Shown: positions 45,714-56,300 of the stretch, piece by piece
How positions within the stretch are numbered: position 1 is the stretch's first letter
Layout: every line of letters begins with the position of its first letter
Assembly (NCBI GenBank): GCA_019429055.1
Contig: JAHYJP010000002.1
Span: 1 to 58,700, forward strand
Direction: 5' to 3'
From: Bacteroidales bacterium
GTDB taxonomy: Bacteria > Bacteroidota > Bacteroidia > Bacteroidales > UBA7960
Length of the DNA stretch: 58,700 bases
Translations under genes and position numbers: made by a program
The notes under the pieces: generated by a model
The model's database searches: none
Told to the model about the DNA's origin: nothing
Seen by the model: only the letters and a program-made list of their open reading frames with translations

Positions 45714-46029
45714 TTTTCTTATTAATCAGGAAGACACCGGCAAATTGATTTCGGGGAATGGTTCTTCGGGGATACATGCTGTTTACATCATGCCATGGCT
45801 GAAGCCTTGAACCTCGCGGAATTCTTACATCAAACTCAGGGTCGAGAAGCTTTTCTTCAATGGGACTTACTGTGTTTTTGATTTCAAGGGTATCAGCTGA
45901 AGTATGGGTTTCGGATTTTTCGTTTCCGGAATAGGCAGGCTGGGTCAAAAACAGCATTAAGACCATTGGTACAATAGCAAAAACCATCACTGGAAAAGCA
46001 GATATTTTATGGTAAGTCCTTACTGTCAT
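45700..46029 (-). CDS. small exported protein of unknown function
   Basis: 109 residues with an N-terminal signal segment (about 9-33, ending near QPAYSG) and a polar mature part without recognised motifs. Its 3' end overlaps the convergent WtpA-like gene by 14 bp. A perfect 11-bp AT inverted repeat lies 22 bp upstream. Moderately supported as a real gene. Confidence 0.5.
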   Translation of the reverse strand: MTVRTYHKISAFPVMVFAIVPMVLMLFLTQPAYSGNEKSETHTSADTLEIKNTVSPIEEKLLDPEFDVRIPRGSRLQPWHDVNSMYPRRTIPRNQFAGVFLINKKTNLA

Positions 46030-46050
46030 CGAAGTATATGTTTCGGAAAC

Positions 46051-46085
46051 AACATTTTTAAAACGCTTTCACAATTAAAAATGTT
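46051..46085. promoter_or_regulatory. AT-rich inverted repeat upstream of small exported protein
   Basis: Perfect 11-bp arms AACATTTTTAA and TTAAAAATGTT around 13 bp. It lies between the exported-protein start and a bidirectional terminator. It could be an operator or a weak hairpin; no regulator is implied. Confidence 0.3.
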
Positions 46086-46095
46086 TTAATGATAC

Positions 46096-46137
46096 AAAAA
46101 AAGAGCCGGTTTCAAAAAAGAAGCCGGCTCTTTTTTT
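46096..46137. terminator. terminator of the pullulanase gene
   Basis: Long stem AAAAAAAGAGCCGG(T)TTC / GAAGCCGGCTCTTTTTTT with one wobble, A-run and T-run on opposite sides. On the minus strand it follows the pullulanase stop by 17 bp. Confidence 0.85.
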
Positions 46138-46153
46138 GATTTAAAAGATAGAT

Positions 46154-48193
46154 TTATACACTTGCCTTATCCACAAGAATCATTATAGATCTGTCGGGAA
46201 TAGTGGTCTTTACATTCTGTACCTGGTTGTACCCATCAACCGTTGATCCGGTTTCTTCAATGGAATATTTGGTGGCTATAATAACCCAGTCGCCTTCAGG
46301 AAGATCAACTTCAACATCATGAGCATTGGCATTGTAAAAAACCAGGATATCTTTCCATTTATCACCATTTGCGTGGTCACCAATGTGAAAACCAACGAGA
46401 AGGGGTTGATGTATATCAAAAAACCTGAGATGCTTTTGAACCATTTCCGCGGTGGGCATGCGGAAAGCAGGGTGATTTAAACGCAAACTGATCATATCTT
46501 TGTAAAAATCGAATACATCACGATAGGTATGCTTGTTGTGCCACACCAGTTGGTTGATAGAATCGGGCAGGTTGTAGCTGTTGTGTTCTCCGAATTTGGT
46601 GCGCACAATCTCTTCACCTGCATGCAGCAAAGGAACTCCCTGCGATGTGAGTACAATAGCGTTGGCAAATTTCTGCATATCCAGCATTTCTTCTTTGGTA
46701 CAATCGATGCAGGTATATTCAACCTTATCCCACAGGCACGGATTGTCATGGCAGGTCACGTAGGTAATGGTTTGCAGCGGATTGGCAGCATAAGGAGCAT
46801 CAGAATAATTTACTGCTGAATAATTAATCTGTGGATGCCGGGTTGATGCAACGACACCAAATTTTATGCTTTCTTCCAATCCGGATTGACCGGCCATAAA
46901 TCCCGGTGCATCGTTGTCCCACCAGGGTCCACGGATGGCATCGCGGATATCATCGCTGAATACTGCAACACCGTTTAAACTTTCTGCATGAACTTTAATG
47001 GCACGGTTATGCTCTGGCAGCGGAGTATCTCCGGCTGTCCAGCCTTCTCCGTAAAGGAAAATGGTGGGATCTATGTCATGGAGTTCTTTCCTGATAAGGT
47101 TCATGGTTTCGATGTCGTGCAATCCCATCAGGTCGAACCGGAAACCATCTATGCGGTATTCCTGCGCCCAGTATTTGACCGATTCTACCATAAACTTGCG
47201 CATCATGGCTTTTTCAGAAGCAGTTTCATTGCCGCAGGATGCACCATCGGAGAAGGTCCCGTCCGGGTTCATGCGGAAATAATACCCCGGAACCAGATTT
47301 TCAAATGCTGAAGTCTGGGCGTTGTACATATGGTTGTAAACCACGTCCATAATCACACGAATGCCATGATTGTGAAGTGATTGAACCATTTTTTTAAATT
47401 CCCGGATACGGACGTTTCCGTCAAAAGGATCGGTGGAGTAAGATCCCTGTGGAACATTGTAATTTTTCGGATCGTATCCCCAGTTGAACTGAGGTTCATC
47501 CAGACGGGTTTCGTCGATGGTATAAAAGTCGTAAACCGGCAGAAGGTGCACGTGGCTAATGCCCAGTTCCACAAGGTGGTCAATTCCTGTTTTATGTCCT
47601 TCGGGGCTGCTTGTACCGGTTTCGGTGAAAGCAAGATATTTCCCCCGGTTTTTAATTCCTGAACTTGGATGGATTGAAAAATCCCGCATATGAATTTCCC
47701 ATATCACCATATCAGCAAAGCTGCTCAACTCAGGTCTATCGTCTATTTCCCAGCCTTCGGGGTTGGTGGATGCCAGGTCAACGATCATGCCCCGGTTTCC
47801 GTTAACACCTACTGCGCGGGCATAGGGATCGGGGACTTCCAACTTAAGTTCACCGTCGATCTGTGCCTGATAAGTATAGTATTTATCTTTCCAGTCGCCT
47901 TCCAGTTCAAGGAGCCAGGTTCCGTTTACATCCTTTTCCATTTGCAGGGTTTCCAGTACATTGCCTTCATGTCCCTGATCATAAATTTTAACTGTAATAG
48001 CTTCGGCGGAAGGAGCCCATACCCTGAAGGTGGTTTTTTCCGGCGAATAGTATACACCCAGGTCATCTCCGTGATAAACGGGATAACCATCGGTAAGTTC
48101 TTGTTTGCCTGTAATCTGGCAACTAACTATCGTCATCGTAATAACCGCGATTAAAGTGAATAAATTGATTTTTCTTTGAAGCATTGCTGTCAT
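46154..48193 (-). CDS. pulA: type I pullulanase, lipoprotein (GH13)
   Basis: Starch-debranching enzyme cleaving alpha-1,6 links; 679 residues. The N-terminus is a lipoprotein signal (LFTLIAVITMTIVSC), so it is exported and lipid-anchored; ATG 48184 is an alternative start. A CBM48-like domain (about 45-135: YYSPEKTTFRVWAPSAEAI) precedes the GH13 barrel. The catalytic nucleophile is in IDGFRFDLMGLHD, the acid in FLYGEGWTAGDTPLP, and other conserved regions are MDVVYNH and CHDN. GYYFRMNPDG is typical of type I pullulanase. A C-terminal beta domain follows. No susCD genes are adjacent. Confidence 0.92.
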   Translation of the reverse strand: MTAMLQRKINLFTLIAVITMTIVSCQITGKQELTDGYPVYHGDDLGVYYSPEKTTFRVWAPSAEAITVKIYDQGHEGNVLETLQMEKDVNGTWLLELEGDWKDKYYTYQAQIDGELKLEVPDPYARAVGVNGNRGMIVDLASTNPEGWEIDDRPELSSFADMVIWEIHMRDFSIHPSSGIKNRGKYLAFTETGTSSPEGHKTGIDHLVELGISHVHLLPVYDFYTIDETRLDEPQFNWGYDPKNYNVPQGSYSTDPFDGNVRIREFKKMVQSLHNHGIRVIMDVVYNHMYNAQTSAFENLVPGYYFRMNPDGTFSDGASCGNETASEKAMMRKFMVESVKYWAQEYRIDGFRFDLMGLHDIETMNLIRKELHDIDPTIFLYGEGWTAGDTPLPEHNRAIKVHAESLNGVAVFSDDIRDAIRGPWWDNDAPGFMAGQSGLEESIKFGVVASTRHPQINYSAVNYSDAPYAANPLQTITYVTCHDNPCLWDKVEYTCIDCTKEEMLDMQKFANAIVLTSQGVPLLHAGEEIVRTKFGEHNSYNLPDSINQLVWHNKHTYRDVFDFYKDMISLRLNHPAFRMPTAEMVQKHLRFFDIHQPLLVGFHIGDHANGDKWKDILVFYNANAHDVEVDLPEGDWVIIATKYSIEETGSTVDGYNQVQNVKTTIPDRSIMILVDKASV

Positions 48194-48308
48194 GATTAAT
48201 GATTTGAAGGCCGTAAAGATAGTTTTAAATTTTTATTTTTTGATGAAGGCATCTTTGAGGCGCTTTTAAGAGAGAAAGAGATTACCCAAAATGTGCTTTT
48301 GGGTCGTT

Positions 48309-48362
48309 GAGCCTGTCGAAACGACTGCTGATCAACAGACACATATCCGCTTCGACAGGCTC
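48309..48362. repeat. palindromic repeat with GAGCCTGTCGAA arms
   Basis: Perfect 12-bp inverted repeat GAGCCTGTCGAA (48309-48320) and TTCGACAGGCTC (48351-48362), separated by 30 bp. This arm sequence resembles a palindrome found dispersed between genes in many bacterial genomes. It sits between two minus-strand genes, pulA and the AbgT gene. Confidence 0.65.
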
Positions 48363-48413
48363 ATCGTCCGGTCAACACTTTTCAGTAAATCTCTTCGTAT
48401 TATAACAAAATGT

Positions 48414-50006
48414 CTAGTTAATATATATTCCTTCACCCACTCCTATGGGCAAATTCAGTCCGTACCATACAAATAACAGAACCACCCACATAATGAACAA
48501 AATCACTGCATAGGGTATCAGCAGGGAAACAACGGTGCCAATTCCCACCCGTTTATCATATTTATTAATCCAGCCGAGCAGCAGCGGGAAATAAACATAA
48601 AGCGGTGTAACACAATTGGTAATGGAATCTCCTACACGGTACATCAGCTGAACAAAAGCCGGACTGTAGTTTAGCTGTGCCAGCATGGGAACAAATATGG
48701 GTGCAAAAATGGCCCACTTGGCCGATCCGCTTCCCAGGAATATATTGAGCAGGGCCACAATGATCATGTAAAGTGTAAATAATACCGGTCCGGTTAATCC
48801 TGTAGTACGTAAAAATTCTGCACCATTGATGGCTAGTATCTTATCAAGGTTCGACCAGGTAAAAAGCTCAATAAACTGTGCAACAATAAGCATCAGAACA
48901 ATATATCCTGATAACCCTTTCATACCAAACTCCATATGCTTCAGAAGGTCATTGGCCTGGGTAATGGTTCCGGTAGCCCTGCCATAGAAATAACCGGGGA
49001 TGGCAAAGAAAAAGAATAATATAGGCACCAATCCGCGCAGAAACGGAGACGGTACAACAAAACCTGTATCAGGATCGCGTAACGGACCCCAGGAAGGAGC
49101 AACCAGGATTACAATCAAAATGGTATAAATTAAAAGGGCAATACCCGCATGTTTGAGTCCTTTTCTTTCTTCATCAGTCATCCCTTTGTTTTGTTCAAGC
49201 TCTTTTTCATCCAGCATATCGGCACCGGCAAATGCCTGGCAGCGGGGGATGGTAAACCTTTTTACGATGAAAGCACCTCCAAAACCAAGTACAAAGGTTG
49301 AAACAATCATGAAATACCAGTTGGCAGTGGCACTCACTTCAATACCCCCGTTAATTCCGGATGCCACCTGTGTGGTGATACCTGCCAGCATAACATCAGT
49401 ACCTGCAATAAAGAAGTTGGCTGTAAAACCCGCTGTGGCACCTGCATAACCGGCAATAAGTCCCGCAATGGGGTGCAATCCCATCTTGGAAAAGATAAGT
49501 GCTGCAATGGGTGGTACAATAACAATTCCCGCATCAGAACCAATATTTCCGCAGGCACCTATGATGAATATCACAGGTAATACGATTTGTTTGGGAACAG
49601 CAAATGCCACGTTTCTTAACGCTACTGCAAGCAATCCGCTTTGTTCGGCAATGGAAACACCCATAATCATAACCAGCACCAGTCCGAAAGGGGCAAAATG
49701 CGCAAAGTTGGTTACCATTTCCTGCACAAACCAGCGCAGACCTTCACCGGAAACCAGGTTTCTTGCAAATATGCTTTCACCGCGACCCGGATCCACAGCA
49801 CTCAGGTTAAAGTAACTTGTTATGGCACTCAGTACAATGATTATTACGCATATCCACACGAACATCCAGAATGGGTGGGGGAGTTTATTTCCCATACGTT
49901 CTACCCAACCCAGGAATCCTTTTGCAGGCGCGGGCTGCTGGTCGGTTTGACCGGCTGAAGCGTCGTTCACCGGATTGTTTTTATTGTTCTCGGTATTTTT
50001 TGACAT
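48414..50006 (-). CDS. AbgT-family transporter
   Basis: Inner-membrane transporter of the AbgT family, 530 residues from ATG 50006 (MSKNTENNKNN); the track's extra 38 residues are not conserved-looking. Family features are GFLGWVERMGNKLPHPFWMF, GLVLVMIMGVSIAEQSGLL, GNIGSDAGIVIVPP, AGYAGATAGFTANFFIAGTDV, and NIFLGSGSAKWAIFAPIFVPM. About 11-13 transmembrane helices. Characterised members import p-aminobenzoyl-glutamate or export antimetabolites; the substrate here is not known. The N-terminal ~25 residues are a low-complexity N/Q/P tail. Confidence 0.92.
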   Translation of the reverse strand: MSKNTENNKNNPVNDASAGQTDQQPAPAKGFLGWVERMGNKLPHPFWMFVWICVIIIVLSAITSYFNLSAVDPGRGESIFARNLVSGEGLRWFVQEMVTNFAHFAPFGLVLVMIMGVSIAEQSGLLAVALRNVAFAVPKQIVLPVIFIIGACGNIGSDAGIVIVPPIAALIFSKMGLHPIAGLIAGYAGATAGFTANFFIAGTDVMLAGITTQVASGINGGIEVSATANWYFMIVSTFVLGFGGAFIVKRFTIPRCQAFAGADMLDEKELEQNKGMTDEERKGLKHAGIALLIYTILIVILVAPSWGPLRDPDTGFVVPSPFLRGLVPILFFFFAIPGYFYGRATGTITQANDLLKHMEFGMKGLSGYIVLMLIVAQFIELFTWSNLDKILAINGAEFLRTTGLTGPVLFTLYMIIVALLNIFLGSGSAKWAIFAPIFVPMLAQLNYSPAFVQLMYRVGDSITNCVTPLYVYFPLLLGWINKYDKRVGIGTVVSLLIPYAVILFIMWVVLLFVWYGLNLPIGVGEGIYIN

Positions 50007-50314
50007 AGTAGGCTTTTTTTTGATTGGCTGCGCAAAAATGAAGTTTTTTTTTGGTATTTCCAACAACCCTGAAATAAATCGTGCGGTTTTAATGACATTA
50101 AAAAATAATTCATGTTTCATGATCCAATTTTACTCTTTCTAATGTAATATATTGTAATAGCTGAAAAAATTCTCTCATCATCATAATGTTTAATTATCAT
50201 CCCTGGGTCATATAATCATAGATGAAAATATAAATTAATGCGATTTGACTGGGATAATTCATAAATTAATCGTAAATTAGTTTTAAAAGAACGTTTAAAC
50301 CAAATTATTTTGTT
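50007..50314. other. divergent intergenic region
   Basis: 308 bp of AT-rich DNA between the AbgT gene and the giant repeat protein. The track's upstream extension of the AbgT ORF is not protein-like. No promoter, structured RNA or further ORF could be assigned with confidence. Confidence 0.4.
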
Positions 50315-53300
50315 ATGAAAACAGATTTTTACTTGTCGGGAAATATCATTAAAATCATCTTAATGATTATTATGTTTTTTCCCCTTGCTTATTTAGAAAA
50401 ACTGCAAGCCCAACCTTCGCAGGGAGCAACCAATTTTTCGGTGTCTAATGTGGAAGGAGATCGTTTCAGGGTAAATTGGGTAAGTGGTACCGGAGAGAGA
50501 CGAATTGTTTTGGCCAGTGATGTGTCAGATTTTTACGGGAGCGGTATACCTGTAGATGGTGTAGATTATAATGCTAATAATTCCTTTGGACAAGGTGATC
50601 AGATTGGTACCGGCAACTTTGTTGTTTACAAAGGCACAGGAGCGAATGTTACTGTTAACAATCTGGACAGCTCCTCCACCTACTATTTCCGTATTTATGA
50701 GTACAATGGCAATGATTTTCAAACCCTTTACAACACTGATGATGTGCTTGAAGGCAACGGTACTACCCTTTCAGCTCCGCTTACAGGGCCTGATAACCTG
50801 ATTGTTTCTGATATTTTTGGAAACAGGGCCAGTATGTCATGGGACAGGGGAGATGGTAATAGAAATCTTGTAATTCTCAGGCAAGGAGCCATTCCCGGTG
50901 AACCGGTATTATATCAAAGCTACAACGGGAGTTCAATTTTTGGTAACGGCTCTGCTGTTGGCGGCGGAAGGGCTATTATTGCCGGGACTCAGAACTCCGT
51001 GAACATTACCAGTCTTCAGCCCAATACGTGGTACTATACACGGATACTGGAATATAACGGAGTAAATTATCCGGTTTATTCCTATGGTACAGCACTGGTA
51101 GATTCTTTTATGACAGCTACAAAACCTACCATTGGAAGTACGAATGCAAGTATCAGCAATGTCCAGGGAAATCGTTTTACTCTTGGATTTACATCCGGTG
51201 ACGGAACAAGGAGATTGATCGTTGTACGACAGGATGAACCCGTAGACTGGATACCAGCAGATGGTCTGGACTATAACGACAATGCAAACTTCGGACAGGG
51301 AGATGACCTGGGCAACAATACCTTTGTTGTCGGGCGGATTACGGGTTCATCAAGAGGCATTACCAATCTGACACCTTCAACGGTTTACCATTATGCAGTA
51401 TTTGAATTTAATGGCACAGACAACAATACATGGTATCTTACTGAGCCCGATCATGTATTAACAGGCCAGGTAGAAACACTTTCAGCCCCAACTGTGCAAG
51501 GTGGCAACTTTGAGTTTTCTGATATTACCGGTAATAGTATGTCTGTTTCTTTTTCCCCGGGCAATGGTAGCGGGAGGATTTTGCTTGTAAGGGCAGGTTC
51601 ACCGGTGGAAGACATCCCCCTTAACCTCGTTAGCTATTCATCCAATTCTAATTTTAATAATGCACCTTCCATAGGAAGTTCAAAGATTGTTTACCGGGGA
51701 AGTGGTACAGGCGTAAATTTGACTGCACTTCAGCCCGATACAGAGTATCATTTTGCCCTTTTTGAATACAATGGAAGTACAGGTCCTGTTTATAATCAAA
51801 ACAATCCCGGGGTAGATTCTGTAAGTACACTCGGAGCTCCCACTGTACCTCCTTCAAATCTGACTTACTCCAACATACAGGGTAACAGAATGACGCTTGG
51901 CTACAACGAAGGTAATGGAATAGGCCGTATTGTAATTGCCCGGCAGGGAGCTCCGGTAAATGCTTTTCCGCAGAACAATGTGAGCTATAACGCGAGTACT
52001 AATTTTGGTATTGGTCATGATCTGGGCAATGGAAATTATGTGATTCAGAATAGCACGAGCGGTTCCACTTCTGTTACCGGTCTTGTTCAGGAAACAACCT
52101 ATCATTTTGCTATTATTGAATATAACGGATCAGGAGAAAACCGCCTTTATATGATACCTGATTCCGCTCTTACAGGTAGCAGAGCTACATTATTTCCGCC
52201 TGAAGTACAGGCCAGTGAACTCAGTTTTACTGATATTACGCCCAACTCCGTAAGAATCAACTGGACCAACGGGAACGGAAACGGACGTATAGTACTCATA
52301 AGGCCAGGACAGCCTGTTACAGATTTGCCCAACGATCTTACATCTTATTCATCAAACAGTAATTATTCAAACTCACCTTCAATCGGATCATCCAGAATTG
52401 TTTACCGTGGCAGTGGAAATACAGTTAATGTTACCAATATTCCACCCGGGGAATATCATGTTGCCATTCTGGAGTATAATGGGAGTACCGGACCGGTTTA
52501 CAGGAGGGTTGATCCACTCACAGGCCAGGTTCTGGTTGGAGGCCCACCGGAAATTCCGGCTTCCAATATCAGTTTTTCCAATATTCAGGGAAATCGTTTT
52601 ACCACAAGTTTTACAACCGGAGATGGAATTTCACGCATGATCATTGCACGGCAGGGCAGTCCGGTTAATGCATGGCCGGTTGATGGTAATTCCTATACTG
52701 CAAATTCTACTTTTGGCAATGGAGCTCACCTGGGTAACGGAAATTATGTAGTTTATTCGGGCACGGGGTTGTCTGCAAGTATTCTGGGCTTACAACCCCA
52801 AACCACTTATCATATTGCCATTGTTGAATTTAATGGTTCAGGAGCTACGTCATTTTATCAAAATCCTGACATTGTAGCTACAGCTAGTCGTTCTACCTTG
52901 TTTCCTCCAATAGTGCCCACCTCCAGTATATTTGCCAATAATGTTACAGGCAACCGCATGCAACTTACCTGGACACGTGGTGACGGAACCGGCCGGATTG
53001 TTATAGGCCGGATGGGTCAGGAAGTGAATCAATATCCCGAAGATCTGTTTTCACCCTCCACCCACTCAAACTTTGGTAACGGTTATCACTTTGGAAATGG
53101 AAATTATGCTTTATATGCGGGAACCGGCGATAATTTTAACCTTACCGGTCTTGAACCCGATACTACCTACCACTTTGCATTTATGGAGTACAATGGTACC
53201 AGCGGTCGGGTGTATTTGCGCGATACCATTGCCCGTGCAGCTTTTAAAACTGCCGAGCGGCCTTTTGTTCCGGCTTCTAATCTGGCTGTCAGTAACAGAA

Positions 53301-56300
53301 ACGGTGACAGGCTTACTGTTAATTTCACAACAGGTAATGGGGCACGAAGACTTATAGTTTTCAAAAAGGATGATTTTGTGGATGCACTCCCTGAAGATTT
53401 TACAACCTATGCCACCGGATTTTTTGGTGAAGGTGCAGAAATAGGTAACGGAAATTATGTTGTGGGTATAGCCACCGGAACCAGTTCGCTTATCAGGGGT
53501 CTGGAGCCTGACACACGTTATGGAGTGGCAGTATTTGAATATGATGGTTCCAATGGCAATGAAAGATACATGGTAAATGAATACCTGACGGGTTTTGTGA
53601 GAACCTCCAGTCCTCCAGATATTCCACCCACCGGTTTAATTATAAGCAGCGTGGGTAATAGCGGAGCCAACCTTAGCTGGACCAACGGATCCGGTGAAAG
53701 AAGAATGGTGATCATGAGGCCATTTCAACCGGTTACCTTTCAACCCGAAACACTTAATAGTCATGGAAGTTCGTCAACGAACTTCAATAGTACTTTTAAT
53801 CATCTGGGTGAAGGCCATCGCCATGTTTACCGTGGTGCAAATGATAATATCACGCTTTCCAATATGGAGCCCGGTGTAACCTATCACATCGCCATTTATG
53901 AATACAATGGTCCAAACCAGCCGGTATACGGGCAGGTGCCTTTAACAGGATTCTTTACCACGCTGCCTGAACAAGGCATTGTAATAGGTGGTTTTGATGC
54001 CATAACTTTCTGCCCGGGTCAGACTTTCGCGGTACCCTATTTTTATGCTGGGAATCTGAATTCAGGCAATGTAATTTCTGTGGAATTGTCAGATCAGAAT
54101 GGGGATTTTACTAACCCAACACTTTTAGGTGCGCAGAATACCACAAACTCACAGGGTTTTGTTTCGGCATCCCTGCCACTGAGTCTGCCACAAGGCTCCG
54201 GATACCGGTTGAGAGCTCTGGCCAGTGATCCTGAAGAAATCAGTCCTGACAATGGTGCTGATCTGACAGTTTCAGATCCGCCGATACCCGAAATTGTTGT
54301 TGAGGGTGAATCAACGGAAAGTTGCGGTGAACCTGTTCTACTCTCTGTTTCTCAACCCGGATATCTTATTCAGTGGTATCGAAATGGTGCAGCTTTACCC
54401 TTTGGTACAGGAAGTACATGGCTGGCTCAAGTTTCAGGAAGTTACCAGGTAGGGATTTATGGCGCTTCTGAAGGATGCGAAACACTCTCTGAAGCTGTTT
54501 TAATAAATATTTCTGAAGCACCTGAGTTTGTATTGCCGCTTGATGATGTGTATTGTATGGATCAGGGAGCAGTATCTCTTGAAAATACCGAGCCACAGGG
54601 GGGTATATTTACCGGACCCGGAATATCCGGTAATTTCTTTGATCCTTCCCTGGCAGGTGTTGGCCAGCATCTGATAAACTATACTTATGTTGATCCTGAA
54701 ACACAGTGTGAGTTCAGTACAACTCAGATTGTACTGGTAGCAGCCTTACCAGTTGTAAATCTTGTTTTACCCTTTGAAACAATAAGCCAATTGGATAACC
54801 CCATTCCGCTGGATATGGGAGAACCTGCCGGCGGAGTTTATTTCCTCGGAAATAGCCAGGAAATCATAACTGCCATAAACCCCTCACAGCTTGAACCCGG
54901 TGAATACTGGTTGTTTTATGAGTTTACTAATGATAATGGCTGTTTGGGTATTGACTCTGCGCAGTTCTTTATTACCGAGCCGGCACAAATGGTGTTTGCA
55001 CCCGAACTCGATGCAGTATGCCAGAACTTCGGACTGTTGGATCTACCCGATGGTGAACCAGAAGGTGGCACCTGGTCCGGTGAATTTGTTATTGACAACA
55101 CATTTGATACAGAAGCAGCCGGAAGTGGCGATTTCTGGTTGAGTTACACAGTAGAACTGCAGGATGGATTCTTCCAGTCTGATTCTGCTCTGCTCACTGT
55201 CCTTCCGCTCACATTTACAGAATTGTCAGTAATACTTTGCGAAGGATCGGTTTATGAGATAGGTGATGAAACTTTTACTGAAAGTGGTTTGTATACCATT
55301 ATTCTGGGAGAAGCAGCCAACGGATGCGATTCAGTGCTTTACCTTGATCTGAATATCGGCCACCCTGATCTGACAATAACACAGGATATTGTTGTTTATC
55401 TCGATGAAAATGGTGAAGTTTCCATTTCACCGGATGATGTTTACAATGGTTCGCTTTCCGGCTGGGATATTGAAAGCATGACACTGAATATCCAGGATTT
55501 CTCCTGTGAAGATATTGGAGAAAATGCTGTTTATCTTACCATTACTGATGAAAATGGTAATCAGGCCTGTGGCAGCGCCCTGGTAACAATTGAAGATAAT
55601 CTTCCCCCGGTAGTTCTTACGCAAAATATTACCGTAGAACTGGATGAAAATGGTGAAGCTTTTATTAATGCTACTGATATTGATAACGGCAGCACCGATA
55701 ATTGCGGTATAGAATCTTTGGAGTTGAATATCACCGGCTTTACTTGTGCAAATGTGGGCGAAAATACAGTAATATTGACCGTTACAGATGTAAATGGCAA
55801 TTCTGCTGAAGCCACAGCCACCGTTACTGTGCAGGATAACCTGCCACCTGTGGTGATCGTTATGGATATTACAGTTGAACTGGATGGAAATGGTGAAGCT
55901 TTAATAACAGCAGAGGATGTGGATAATGGCAGTACCGATAATTGCGGTATTGAATCCATGGAACTGGATATTACCGGTTTCAATTGCGAAAATGTGGGCA
56001 TTAATGAAGTAACCCTGACAGTAACAGATGTTAATGGGAATTCCGGTTTTGCAACGGCGCAGGTAACAGTGGTTGATAACCTTCCACCGGTTGTGATTAC
56101 ACAAAATATTGTGATTCAGCTTGATGAAACGGGAGAAGCCGCCATTTCACCTGCCGATATTGATAATGGTTCCTTTGATAACTGTGGTATTGAATCCATG
56201 GAACTGGATGTGTATCTCTTCACATCAGAGGACGCAGGTGAAAACACTGTTACCCTTAACGTTTTTGATGTAAATGGTAACAGCGCATCTGAAACTGCTG

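Noticed and set aside
46051-46085. AT inverted repeat as a terminator
   Set aside because: The stem is entirely AT-rich apart from one GC pair per arm and has no T-run; a true terminator lies next to it at 46096-46137. Listed only as a possible operator.
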